Source: Streptomyces viridiviolaceus | Lineage (GTDB): Bacteria > Actinomycetota > Actinomycetes > Streptomycetales > Streptomycetaceae | Reading direction: 5' to 3' | NCBI RefSeq assembly: GCF_014650995.1 | Contig: NZ_BMWA01000010.1 | Coordinates: 42,241-106,240 of the forward strand | Length of the DNA stretch: 64,000 bases | The notes under the pieces: model-generated | The model's database searches: none | What the model saw: the letters and a program-made list of their open reading frames with translations, nothing else | What the model was told of the DNA's origin: nothing | In this document: positions 7,930-16,218 of the stretch, piece by piece | How the letters are laid out: every line of letters starts with the position of its first letter | Position numbering within the stretch: the stretch's first letter is position 1 | Made by a program: the position numbers and the translations under genes

Positions 7930-10194
7930 TCAGGCGGCGGCCTTGAAGCCCCGCAGGCGCAGGGAGTTGCCGACGACGAAGACCGAGGAGAAGGCCATGG
8001 CCGCTCCGGCGATCATCGGGTTGAGCAGTCCGGCCGCGGCGAGCGGGAGTGCGGCGACGTTGTAGGCGAAGGCCCAGAACAGGTTGGACTTGATGGTGCC
8101 CAGTGTCTTGCGGGCCAGCCGGATGGCGTCGGCGGCGGCGCGCAGGTCGCCGCGGACGAGGGTGAGGTCGCCGGCCTCGATGGCGGCGTCGGTGCCGGTG
8201 CCCATGGCCAGTCCCAGGTCGGCCTGGGCGAGCGCCGCGGCGTCGTTGACGCCGTCGCCGACCATGGCCACCGAGCGGCCCTCGCCCTGCAGCCGCTTGA
8301 CGACGTCGACCTTGTCCTGCGGCAGCACCTCGGCGATGACGTGCTCGGGGTCGATGCCGACCTCACGGGCGACGGACTCGGCCACGGCCCGGTTGTCCCC
8401 GGTGAGCAGGACCGGCGTCAGGCCGAGGGCGCGCAGTCGGGCGATCGCCTCCGGGCTGGTGTCCTTCACCGCGTCGGCCACCTCCAGCACCGCCCGCGCC
8501 GCACCGTCCCAGGCGACCGCGATCGCGGTGCGGCCCGCCGTCTCCGCCTCGGACTTGGCCCGGGCCAGGTCCGCCGGAAGCGCCATGGCCCACTCGGCGA
8601 GCAGCTGCTCCCGGCCGACGAGGACGGCGTGTCCGTCGACGACGCCCTGTACGCCGAGCCCGGGGACGTTCGCGAAGTCCTCGGGGGCGGGCAGCGAACC
8701 CAGCTTCGCCGTCGCTCCGTCGGCGACGGCGCGTGCGATCGGGTGCTCGGAGGAGTGCTCCAGCGCGCCCGCGAGGCGCAGCACCTCGGACTCGTCGACC
8801 CCGTCGGCGGTGTGCACGGCGAGCAGGGTCATGCGTCCGGTGGTGACCGTGCCGGTCTTGTCGAGGACGACGGTGTCGGCCTTGCGGGTGGACTCCAGGA
8901 CCTCGGGTCCCTTGATGAGGATGCCGATCTGGGCGCCGCGCCCGGTGCCGACCATCAGCGCGGTCGGCGTGGCCAGGCCCAGGGCGCAGGGGCAGGCGAT
9001 GATCAGGACCGCGACGGCGGCGGTGAACGCGGCGGTCGGTCCGGCTCCGTTGCCGATCCAGAAGCCGAGGGTGGCCAGGGCCAGGGCGATGACGACGGGG
9101 ACGAAGACGCCGGAGATGCGGTCGGCGAGCCGCTGGGCGGCGGCCTTGCCGTTCTGCGCGTCCTCGACCAGCTTCGCCATCCGCGCGAGCTGGGTGTCGG
9201 CGCCGACCCGGGTGGCCTCGACCACCAGCCGGCCGCCCGCGTTCAGGGTCGCCCCGGTGACGCCGTCGCCCACGCCGACCTCGACGGGCACGGACTCGCC
9301 GGTGAGCATGGAGGCGTCCACCGCGGAGGAGCCCTCCACGATCGTGCCGTCCGTGGCGATCTTCTCGCCGGGCCGCACGAGGAAGCGGTCTCCGACGGCC
9401 AGGTCGGCGACGGGTACGGTCTGTTCGCTCCCGTCGGGGCGCAGCACGGTGACGTCCTTGGCGCCCAGTTCGAGCAGGGCCTTCAGCGCGGCGCCGGCCT
9501 TGCGCTTGGAGCGCGCCTCGAAGTAGCGGCCGGCCAGGATGAAGGCGGTCACGCCGGCGGCGGCCTCCAGGTAGATGTTCCCGGCACCGTCACTGCGGGC
9601 GATGGTCAGCTCGAAGGGGTGCGTCATGCCCGGCGTGCCCGCGGTGCCGAGGAACAGCGCCCACAGCGACCACAGGAACGCCGCCGAGGTACCGACCGAG
9701 ATCAGCGTGTCCATGGTGGCCGCGCCGTGCCGGGCGTTGGTGAAGGCGGCCCTGTGGAAGGGCCACGCGGCGTAGGTGACGACGGGCGCGGCCAGGGTCA
9801 GCGACAGCCACTGCCAGTACTCGAACTGCAGCGCCGGCACCATCGCCATCGCGATGACGGGGACGGCCAGCGCGACGGCGGTGACCAGCCGCTGTCTGAG
9901 CGGCCGCAGTTCGTCGGCCTCTTCGGCGGCTTCCGTGCCGGCGGCGGGCTCGGACCGTACCGGCTCGGGCTCGCGCGCCGTGTATCCGGTCGCCTCGACC
10001 GTGGCGATCAGCTCCGGTACGGACACGTCACCGCTGTAGTGGACCTTGGCCTTCTCCGTCGCGTAGTTGACGGTGGCGGTGACCCCGTCCATCCGGTTGA
10101 GCTTCTTCTCGATGCGGGCGGCGCACGAGGCGCAGGTCATTCCGCCGATGGCGAGCTCTATCTCGGCCGGGGCACCGGTCGTACTGGTGGTCAT
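7930..10194 (-). CDS. copA: Copper-translocating P1B-type ATPase
   Basis: A 754-residue heavy-metal ATPase. The N-terminal HMA domain has GMTCASC (residues 18-24). About eight membrane helices follow, with the transmembrane metal site CPC near residue 401, the actuator TGES, the phosphorylation motif DKTGT near 443, the HP motif SSEHPIA, and the hinge GDGVND. The CPC and DKTGT pattern indicates Cu(I)/Ag(I) export at ATP cost. The ATG at 10194 has a CAGGAG box; the longer open frame upstream overlaps copZ. It follows copZ by 74 bp on the same strand, and the copZ promoter carries a CsoR-type box, so copper-induced expression is expected. Confidence 0.96.
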   Translation of the reverse strand: MTTSTTGAPAEIELAIGGMTCASCAARIEKKLNRMDGVTATVNYATEKAKVHYSGDVSVPELIATVEATGYTAREPEPVRSEPAAGTEAAEEADELRPLRQRLVTAVALAVPVIAMAMVPALQFEYWQWLSLTLAAPVVTYAAWPFHRAAFTNARHGAATMDTLISVGTSAAFLWSLWALFLGTAGTPGMTHPFELTIARSDGAGNIYLEAAAGVTAFILAGRYFEARSKRKAGAALKALLELGAKDVTVLRPDGSEQTVPVADLAVGDRFLVRPGEKIATDGTIVEGSSAVDASMLTGESVPVEVGVGDGVTGATLNAGGRLVVEATRVGADTQLARMAKLVEDAQNGKAAAQRLADRISGVFVPVVIALALATLGFWIGNGAGPTAAFTAAVAVLIIACPCALGLATPTALMVGTGRGAQIGILIKGPEVLESTRKADTVVLDKTGTVTTGRMTLLAVHTADGVDESEVLRLAGALEHSSEHPIARAVADGATAKLGSLPAPEDFANVPGLGVQGVVDGHAVLVGREQLLAEWAMALPADLARAKSEAETAGRTAIAVAWDGAARAVLEVADAVKDTSPEAIARLRALGLTPVLLTGDNRAVAESVAREVGIDPEHVIAEVLPQDKVDVVKRLQGEGRSVAMVGDGVNDAAALAQADLGLAMGTGTDAAIEAGDLTLVRGDLRAAADAIRLARKTLGTIKSNLFWAFAYNVAALPLAAAGLLNPMIAGAAMAFSSVFVVGNSLRLRGFKAAA

Positions 10195-10268
10195 GGCTGC
10201 TCCTGATACGGGGTCGTCGGCCGGGGCCCGGCGGGCGGGCCCCGGCGTGTGCGGGGGAGAGCGGGGGG

Positions 10269-10499
10269 TCAGACGCGGCCGGTCAGCTCGTAGCCGGCCT
10301 CGTCGACGACCTCGGCGATCGCCGCGTCGTCCGGTTCGCCGGTGCCGGTGACGGTGACCCGTCCGGTTTCGAGCTCGACGTCCACACCGGTGACCCCGTC
10401 CAGCTCGCCGATGACCCGGGTGAGCGTCGCCCTGCAGTGACCGCAGCTCATCCCGGCGACGGCGTAGGTCGTGCTGACGGCGTTGGCGGTCGAAGCCAT
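10269..10499 (-). CDS. copZ: CopZ-type copper chaperone (HMA domain)
   Basis: A 76-residue single heavy-metal-associated domain with VAGMSCGHCRATLTR (the MxCxxC copper site at Cys19 and Cys22). It carries Cu(I) in the cytoplasm and hands it to CopA, whose gene follows. The ATG at 10499 has a GGAGGA box. It is the first gene of the copZA operon, transcribed from the CsoR-type promoter at 10557-10585. Confidence 0.94.
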   Translation of the reverse strand: MASTANAVSTTYAVAGMSCGHCRATLTRVIGELDGVTGVDVELETGRVTVTGTGEPDDAAIAEVVDEAGYELTGRV

Positions 10500-10556
10500 G
10501 AGTTCCTCCAGAGGACTGCGTCACTGATACGGGGCGGGGGTATGCTTGCCGAGTCA

Positions 10557-10585
10557 TGTATACCCCCATGGGGTACCGAACGCAA
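10557..10585 (-). promoter_or_regulatory. copZA promoter with CsoR-type box
   Basis: On the minus strand, TTGCGT (10580-10585), a 17-bp spacer and TATACA (10557-10562) form a good promoter. The spacer carries TACCCC-CAT-GGGGTA (10561-10575), a palindrome of the type bound by the copper sensor CsoR. Binding inside the spacer would block RNA polymerase until copper is present. No csoR gene lies in this window. Confidence 0.8.
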
Positions 10586-10598
10586 GCCTCTCCCGCCC

Positions 10599-10626
10599 TT
10601 GACTGGGTACCCCCCAGGGGTATTGT
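10599..10626 (+). promoter_or_regulatory. Divergent promoter with second CsoR-type box
   Basis: TTGACT (10599-10604), a 16-bp spacer and TATTGT (10621-10626) drive the plus-strand gene at 10696. The box TACCCC-CCA-GGGGTA (10608-10622) fills the spacer and touches the -10. It matches the box in the opposite promoter, so the two divergent units are probably induced together by copper. Confidence 0.8.
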
Positions 10627-10695
10627 GAAGTGCGTGAAGAGTCCTCGCTCGAGCCTGCGAGGCCCAGAAGTGCACCAACCGAGGAGACGACCGCC

Positions 10696-11667
10696 ATGAA
10701 CACCGGACTGAGGATCACCGCGTTCGCCGTCGCGCTGGCCGCGACCTTCGGCACGGCCTACGGCGTGGGCAAGGGCGTCGACCCGGTCGTCGCGGACCGC
10801 GCTCCCGCGCCCCACGACACGCACGGCGCCGGAACGTCACCCGCCCCCGGGAAGGAGGACGGCCACGAAAGCCCCGAGAGCGCTCCGGCCGGCGGACTGC
10901 AGATCTCCCAGAACGGCTACACGCTGGACCTCGCCACCCCGCGCGTCACCGCCGGGCAGCGCACGGAACTGCGCTTCACGGTCCGGGACGCCGGGGGCAA
11001 GGCGGTCACCGCCTACCAGCGGGAGCACGGCAAGGAACTGCACCTCATCCTGGCCTCACGCGACCTGGCCACCTACCGCCACCTGCACCCCGTCCGCGCC
11101 GCCGACGGCACCTGGAGCACCCACGTCGACCTGCCCCGCGCGGGCGGCTACCGCGTCTTCGCCGACTTCACCCCGGCCGAGCGGGCCGCCGGGAACCTCA
11201 CCCTCGGCGCGGACCTCGCGGCCTCCGGCCCCTACGAGCCCGCGGACCTGCCGGCACCCGACAGCACCGCCCGTACCGACGGCTACCAGGTCGAACTCGC
11301 CGGTTCCCTGCGCCCCGGCAGGGCGAGCGAGCTGAAGCTGAAGGTCTCCCGCGACGGCGAGCCCGTCACCGACCTCCAGCCCTACCTGGGCGCCTACGGA
11401 CACCTCGTCGCCCTGCGCTCCGGCGACCTCGCCTACCTGCACGTCCACCCGAACGGCGAACCCGGCGACGGCACCACGAAGCCCGGCCCCGAGATCTCCT
11501 TCACGACGACGGCTCCCAGCGCCGGCACCTACCGCCTCTTCCTGGACTTCCAGCACGAGGGCGAGGTGCGCACCGCCGCGTTCACGGTCCGCGCCGGAAC
11601 GGCACCCACCGCACAGGACCCCGCCCCGGCCGACACCGAGGAGCACGGTGACGGTCACGGGCACTGA
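10696..11667 (+). CDS. Exported copper-regulated protein, possibly metal-binding
   Basis: A 323-residue protein with an N-terminal export segment (ITAFAVALAATFGTAYGVG). Two beta-sandwich-like halves each hold histidine motifs (HLILASRDLATYRHLHPV; YGHLVALRSGDLAYLHVHP), and the tail is His-rich (HGDGHGH). Such proteins sit beside copper exporters in actinobacteria. Its promoter carries a CsoR-type box, so an extracytoplasmic copper-binding or copper-handling role is likely but inferred. The ATG at 10696 follows a GAGGAGA box; a start at 10630 would fall just after the promoter and lacks a signal-like beginning. It is divergent from copZA. Confidence 0.8.
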   Translation: MNTGLRITAFAVALAATFGTAYGVGKGVDPVVADRAPAPHDTHGAGTSPAPGKEDGHESPESAPAGGLQISQNGYTLDLATPRVTAGQRTELRFTVRDAGGKAVTAYQREHGKELHLILASRDLATYRHLHPVRAADGTWSTHVDLPRAGGYRVFADFTPAERAAGNLTLGADLAASGPYEPADLPAPDSTARTDGYQVELAGSLRPGRASELKLKVSRDGEPVTDLQPYLGAYGHLVALRSGDLAYLHVHPNGEPGDGTTKPGPEISFTTTAPSAGTYRLFLDFQHEGEVRTAAFTVRAGTAPTAQDPAPADTEEHGDGHGH

Positions 11668-11679
11668 CCGGCCGCAGGG

Positions 11680-12459
11680 CTAGACCGTCACGACCCGGAC
11701 CCCCGCGTCCTCGAACCGGCGCACGGTGTCCGGGTCGGCCGCCTCGTCCGTGACCAGCGTGTCCACCGCATCGGCCGCGCAGATCCGGGCGAAGGCCCGC
11801 CGGCCCAGCTTGCTGGAGTCCGCCGCCACGACCACCCGCCCGGCGCGCTCGCACAGCAGCCGGTTGATCGCGGCCTCCGCCTCGTCGTGGGCCGCCGCCC
11901 CGTGCGCGACGTCGAAGGCGACGACGCCCAGCACCGCCATGTCCACCGTGATCTGGCCCAGCACCCCGTCCGCGAGCGGGCCGATCAGCTCGTACGACTG
12001 CGCCCGCGCCACCCCGCCGGTCACCACGATCTTGAACTGCGGCCGGACCGCCAGCTCGTTCGCGATGTTGAGGGCATTGGTCACGACGGTCAGCGCGGGC
12101 GTACCGGAGGCCAGGTCGGCGCGCACGGCCAGGGCGCGCGCCACCTCGGTGGTGGTCGTGCCGCCGGTCAGGCCCACCGCCTCGCCGGGTGCCACGAGTG
12201 AGGCGACGGCGGTCGCGATGCGCTGCTTCTCGGAGGCGCGCCGGGCCGTCTTGTAGCGCAGCGGCAACTCGTAGGAGACGCCGTGCACGACCGCGCCGCC
12301 GCGCGTGCGCACGAGCATCTGCTGTTCCGCGAGCCGGTCGAAGTCGCGGCGGATCGTCGCGGCCGACACCGCCAGCTCGGCGGCGGCCTCCTCGACGTCC
12401 AGCCGGCCGCGCTCGACGAGCAGCTCCAGCAGCGCCTTCCAGCGGGCGTCGCGCGACAT
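11680..12459 (-). CDS. DeoR/AgaR-family transcriptional repressor
   Basis: A 259-residue regulator. The N-terminal DeoR helix-turn-helix (ELLVERGRLDVEEAAAELAV then SAATIRRDFDRLAEQQMLVR) is followed by the sugar-phosphate sensor domain with LTGGTTTTEVARAL and VVTNALNIANELA. Family members release DNA when they bind a phosphorylated sugar. It is divergent from the SIS/aldolase operon, whose promoter holds an inverted repeat, so it probably represses that operon and itself. The ATG at 12459 has a GGAGGTG box. Confidence 0.9.
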   Translation of the reverse strand: MSRDARWKALLELLVERGRLDVEEAAAELAVSAATIRRDFDRLAEQQMLVRTRGGAVVHGVSYELPLRYKTARRASEKQRIATAVASLVAPGEAVGLTGGTTTTEVARALAVRADLASGTPALTVVTNALNIANELAVRPQFKIVVTGGVARAQSYELIGPLADGVLGQITVDMAVLGVVAFDVAHGAAAHDEAEAAINRLLCERAGRVVVAADSSKLGRRAFARICAADAVDTLVTDEAADPDTVRRFEDAGVRVVTV

Positions 12460-12520
12460 CCGCACCTCCGTTCCTCGATCCCCCGGCGACCCTAGCGCAC
12501 CCCGACCTTCCGCTAATTGC

Positions 12521-12563
12521 TTGATTGTGCTCGAAAGCTCGCTATATCTTGCAGGAACAATCA
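12521..12563 (+). promoter_or_regulatory. Promoter and inverted repeat before the SIS gene
   Basis: TTGATT (12521-12526), a 16-bp spacer and TATATC (12543-12548) form a likely promoter for 12582. TGATTGT (12522-12528) and ACAATCA (12557-12563) are inverted copies flanking the -10. They are a candidate operator for the divergent DeoR-type repressor. Confidence 0.6.
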
Positions 12564-12581
12564 CGCCAGGGAGGGTGCGGC

Positions 12582-13463
12582 ATGACGCATGTCGAGGACG
12601 AACTCACCAGCCAGCCCGAGTGCTGGACGCGCGCCGCGGCGGAGGCGGGCCGGCACGGCGGGGCGCTGCCGGCGTCCGGGGAGCGGGTGGCGATCGTCGG
12701 CTGCGGCACCTCGTACTTCATGGCCCAGGCGGTGGCCGCCCTGCGCGAGGGCGCGGGCCAGGGCGAGACGGACGCCTTCGCCGCGTCGGAGTTCCCGTAC
12801 GGCCGCGCGTACGACCGGGTGGTCGCGCTCACCCGCTCCGGCACCACCACCGAAGTGCTGGAACTGCTCGGCAGGGTGAAGGGCCGCGCGCGCACCGTCG
12901 CGATCACCGCCGACCCGGACACCCCCGTCATGGCAGCCGCCGACGACGTGGTCGTGCTCGACTTCGCGGACGAGCGGTCCGTCGTGCAGACCCGGTTCGC
13001 GACCACCGCGCTGACCCTGCTCCGCGCCCACCTCGGCCTGCACACCGAGGCGGTCGTCGCCGACGCGCGCACCGCACTTGCGGCCGAGCTGCCCGCCGGG
13101 CTCGTCGAGTGCACTCAGTTCACCTTCCTCGGCCGGGGCTGGACCGTGGGACTGGCCAACGAGGCCGGGCTGAAGATGCGCGAGGCGTCCCTGTCCTGGA
13201 CCGAGGCATACCCGGCGATGGAGTACCGACACGGCCCGATCAGCATCACCACCGCCGGCACGGCGACCTGGATGTTCGGCGAGGCGCCCGAGGGGCTGGC
13301 CGAACAGGTCCGCCGGACCGGCGGACTGTGGGTGCCCGGGGAACTCGACCCGCTCGCCGAACTGGTCCGCGCCCAGCGGCTCGCCGTCGCCGTCGCGGCC
13401 GCCCGGGGCCTCGACGCGGACCGGCCCCGCCACCTCACCCGCTCGGTGATCCTCGCCCCCTGA
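12582..13463 (+). CDS. SIS-domain sugar isomerase/deaminase (AgaS-like)
   Basis: A 293-residue protein with two SIS folds, as in GlmS C-terminal and AgaS proteins: RVAIVGCGTSYFMAQAVAA, ALTRSGTTTEVLELL, and LGRGWTVGLANEAGLKMREA with EYRHGPIS near residue 215. AgaS-type enzymes deaminate and isomerise amino-sugar 6-phosphates such as galactosamine 6-phosphate. It is followed, 19 bp later, by a class II aldolase and is divergent from a DeoR/AgaR regulator. This suggests breakdown of an amino sugar through tagatose- or fructose-phosphates. The ATG at 12582 has a GGGAGGG box. The substrate is inferred from context only. Confidence 0.85.
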   Translation: MTHVEDELTSQPECWTRAAAEAGRHGGALPASGERVAIVGCGTSYFMAQAVAALREGAGQGETDAFAASEFPYGRAYDRVVALTRSGTTTEVLELLGRVKGRARTVAITADPDTPVMAAADDVVVLDFADERSVVQTRFATTALTLLRAHLGLHTEAVVADARTALAAELPAGLVECTQFTFLGRGWTVGLANEAGLKMREASLSWTEAYPAMEYRHGPISITTAGTATWMFGEAPEGLAEQVRRTGGLWVPGELDPLAELVRAQRLAVAVAAARGLDADRPRHLTRSVILAP

Positions 13464-13482
13464 CACCCGGGAAGGGAAGACC

Positions 13483-14343
13483 GTGCCCCTCGTCACCACC
13501 GGCGAACTCGCCACCCGCGCCGCAGCCGGGCGCGCGGCCGTCGCCGCCTTCAACGTCATCACGCTCGAACACATCGAGGCCGTCGTGGCCGGAGCCGAGT
13601 CGGTGCGCTCGCCCGTCGTCCTCCAGGTCAGCGAGAACGCGGTGAAGTTCCGCTACGGCCGGCTGCTGCCGCTCGCCCGCGCCGCGGTCGCCGCCGCCGA
13701 ACGCTCCACCGTGCCCGTCGCCCTGCACCTCGACCATGTCCAGAGCGACAGCCTGCTGCGCCAGGCCCCGGACGCCGGGTTCAGCTCGGTGATGTACGAC
13801 GCGTCCCGGCTGCCGTACGCGGAGAACCTGGCCGCGACCCGGGCCGCCGCCGACTGGGCGCACGCCCAGGGGCTGTGGATCGAGGCCGAGTTGGGAGAGG
13901 TGGGCGGCAAGAACGGTGAGCCGCCGCTCGACGCCCACGCCCCCGGCGCCCGCACCGACCCCGCCGAGGCCCGCGCCTTCGTCGCCGACTCCGGCGTCGA
14001 CGCCCTGGCCGTCGCCGTCGGCAGCAGCCACGCCATGACCACCCGGACCGCCGCCCTCGACCACGACCTCCTGAAGGAACTGTCCGGCGCCCTGAACGTG
14101 CCGCTCGTCCTGCACGGCTCCTCCGGGGTCCCCGACGACGAACTCGCCGCGGCGGTCGCGGGCGGCATCGCCAAGGTCAACGTCGGCACCGCGCTCAACA
14201 TCGCCATGACCGGCGCGATCAGGGAGTACCTCGCGCTCCACCCGGAGGCGGTCGACTCGCGCGGCTACCTCACCGTCGGCAGGGAGGCCATGGTGCGGGC
14301 GGTGGCGGGCATCATCGGGGTGGTCGGCCAGACTACTTCCTGA
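13483..14343 (+). CDS. Class II fructose/tagatose-bisphosphate aldolase
   Basis: A 286-residue zinc aldolase. It has AAFNVITLEHIEAVV, the zinc-site motif ALHLDHVQ near residue 80, EAELGEVGGKNGE, and the phosphate-binding parts VLHGSSGVPDDEL and IAKVNVGTALN. The length and sequence fit the GatY/KbaY (tagatose-1,6-bisphosphate) branch at least as well as fructose-bisphosphate aldolase. It cleaves a ketose bisphosphate into dihydroxyacetone phosphate and glyceraldehyde 3-phosphate. GTG 13483 follows a GAAGGGA box. It forms an operon with the SIS gene. Its stop overlaps the convergent methyltransferase gene by 11 bp. Confidence 0.9.
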   Translation: MPLVTTGELATRAAAGRAAVAAFNVITLEHIEAVVAGAESVRSPVVLQVSENAVKFRYGRLLPLARAAVAAAERSTVPVALHLDHVQSDSLLRQAPDAGFSSVMYDASRLPYAENLAATRAAADWAHAQGLWIEAELGEVGGKNGEPPLDAHAPGARTDPAEARAFVADSGVDALAVAVGSSHAMTTRTAALDHDLLKELSGALNVPLVLHGSSGVPDDELAAAVAGGIAKVNVGTALNIAMTGAIREYLALHPEAVDSRGYLTVGREAMVRAVAGIIGVVGQTTS

Positions 14344-15475
14344 CGGCCCTCAGCACCACGAACTTCCGGTCGCCGGCGACCAGATGGCTGTTGCCGAAAA
14401 CCCGGCGCAGCTTCACGTGGTAGCCGAGGTGCCGGTTGCCGACCACCCACAGCTCACCGCCCGGCCGCAGCACGCGCCGGGCACCGGTGAACATCCGCCA
14501 CGCCGTGGCGTCGGTGGTCGCCTGGTGGGAGTGGAAGGGCGGGTTGTTGAGGACCAGCTCGACGCTGCCGTCCGGCACCCCGGACAGCCCGTCGCCGACC
14601 CGGAACTCCGCGTGCCCCGGCACCCCGTTCGCCTTGTACGTCGCCTCCGCCGAGGCCACGGCCTGGAACGACTCGTCGGTGAACAGCACCTCGGCCCCGG
14701 GGTCGGCCAGCGCCACCGCCGTACCGACGATGCCGTTGCCGCAGCCCAGGTCCACCACCCGCCGGGCGCCGGCGGCCGGCAGGTGCCCGAGGAAGAACCG
14801 GGTGCCGATGTCGAGCCGGTCGGCGCAGAAGACACCGGCGTGGTTGACGACGGTGCGGCCCGAGACGGGACCGATGTCGTCGGGCAGCCGGTAGCTGAGC
14901 GGCCAGGGGTTGGCGGGCCGCTCCAGCGCGGGGTCCGGCGTGCAGAGGATGAGCCGGGCCTTCTTCTCGGCGAGCGAGGTGCGCGTCGGGCCCAGGATCC
15001 GCTCGAACAGGGCCAGCGTCGAGGTGTGGATCTCCTTGACCATGCCGGTACCGACGACGACCGTGCCCTCGTGCACCGACGGCGCCAGCCGCAGGAGCTG
15101 GTCCTCCAGCAGGGCCAGGCTCTTCGGCACCCGCACCAGCAGCACGTCGATCCGGTCCGGGGGCGTGTCCTGGGTGGTGAGCAGCCGGACCGTCCCGGAC
15201 TCCACACCGTGGCGCCGCAGATTGGCGCGTGTCGCCTCCTGCGCGAGGTGGGAGTCGGTGATCTGCACCGGCCGGTGCGCCGCCAGCGCCGTGACCAGCG
15301 CTCCCCAGCGGTCCCCGACGACCACGACCGTGCCGGACAGGGACACGTCCTGGTCCGCGAGGTGCCGGAGCAGGTACTCGTCGGAGGCGTCCCAGGCACG
15401 CAGCCTCTCGCGCGGATCCTCGGGGAAGCGGGCCGGCGCGAGCTCGCCCCACGGAGTCGTCATACGGTCGTTCAT
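14333..15475 (-). CDS. RlmG/RsmC-type rRNA guanine-N2 methyltransferase
   Basis: A 380-residue methyltransferase with the two-lobed RlmG/RsmC layout. The N-terminal lobe is a degenerate methyltransferase fold. The C-terminal lobe is catalytic, with VVDLGCGNGIVGTAVAL (S-adenosylmethionine motif I) and LVLNNPPFHSHQATTD (the NPPF motif for exocyclic amine methylation). These enzymes make N2-methylguanosine in ribosomal RNA. Whether the target is 16S or 23S cannot be settled by eye. The start at 15475 has only a weak ribosome binding site; a second ATG lies at 15463. Confidence 0.87.
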   Translation of the reverse strand: MNDRMTTPWGELAPARFPEDPRERLRAWDASDEYLLRHLADQDVSLSGTVVVVGDRWGALVTALAAHRPVQITDSHLAQEATRANLRRHGVESGTVRLLTTQDTPPDRIDVLLVRVPKSLALLEDQLLRLAPSVHEGTVVVGTGMVKEIHTSTLALFERILGPTRTSLAEKKARLILCTPDPALERPANPWPLSYRLPDDIGPVSGRTVVNHAGVFCADRLDIGTRFFLGHLPAAGARRVVDLGCGNGIVGTAVALADPGAEVLFTDESFQAVASAEATYKANGVPGHAEFRVGDGLSGVPDGSVELVLNNPPFHSHQATTDATAWRMFTGARRVLRPGGELWVVGNRHLGYHVKLRRVFGNSHLVAGDRKFVVLRAVRK

Positions 15476-15530
15476 CGTGCGTCCAGGCTAGCCGAGCCCC
15501 AGCTCAGGCCGTGTCGTGCAGGATGGAGGC

Positions 15531-16181
15531 ATGGACGCCGAGCTGTTCCCCAGGGCCCGCAGCGAGGTCGCGCCCGGCGCGGTGCACGTACCGGACTGGC
15601 TGGACGCCGGGCACCAGCGCGAGCTGCTCGACGCCTGCCGGGACTGGGCCCGCCCCCCGGCCGGCCTGCGCACGGTCCGCACCCCCGGCGGCGGCACGAT
15701 GACCGCCCGCCAGGTCTGCCTCGGCCGGCACTGGTACCCGTACGGCTACGCCCGCACGGTCGTCGACGGCGACGGCGCCCCGGTGAAGCCCTTCCCGGAC
15801 TGGCTCGGCGAACTGGGCCGCCGCGCGGTGACCGACGCGCTGGGCGCAGAGGCGGCGGCGGAGGCGGCGTACGACATCGCACTGATCAACTTCTACGACG
15901 CCGACGCACGCATGGGCATGCACCGCGACGCCGACGAGAAGGCGGACGCGCCGGTGGTGTCCCTGAGCCTCGGCGACACCTGCGTCTTCCGCTTCGGCAA
16001 CACCGAGACCCGGGCCCGCCCCTACACCGACGTCGAGCTGCGCAGCGGCGACCTGTTCGTCTTCGGCGGCCCGTCCCGGCTCGCCCACCACGGGGTGCCC
16101 CGCGTGCACGCGGGCACGGCACCGCCCGAGTTGGGGATGACCGGCAGGCTGAACATCACGCTCCGGGTCAGCGGACTCTAG
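15531..16181 (+). CDS. alkB: AlkB-family 2-oxoglutarate/Fe(II) dioxygenase
   Basis: A 216-residue AlkB-like dioxygenase. It has NFYDADARMGMHRDADE with the iron-binding HxD, and LAHHGVPRVHAG with the distal His. RLNITLRV matches the 2-oxoglutarate-binding RxNxTxR signature. AlkB enzymes repair N1-methyladenine and N3-methylcytosine by oxidative demethylation. The start is uncertain: ATG 15531 has GGAGG only one base away, while an in-frame GTG lies at 15516. It is divergent from the rRNA methyltransferase gene. Confidence 0.9.
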   Translation: MDAELFPRARSEVAPGAVHVPDWLDAGHQRELLDACRDWARPPAGLRTVRTPGGGTMTARQVCLGRHWYPYGYARTVVDGDGAPVKPFPDWLGELGRRAVTDALGAEAAAEAAYDIALINFYDADARMGMHRDADEKADAPVVSLSLGDTCVFRFGNTETRARPYTDVELRSGDLFVFGGPSRLAHHGVPRVHAGTAPPELGMTGRLNITLRVSGL

Positions 16182-16218
16182 GCTCCCGCCGGATCGGGAT
16201 CATGGGAGACTCGCCCTC

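Noticed and set aside
7813..10206. A 797-residue plus-strand open frame across copA
   Set aside because: It lies wholly antisense to the motif-complete copper ATPase; its openness is a GC effect.
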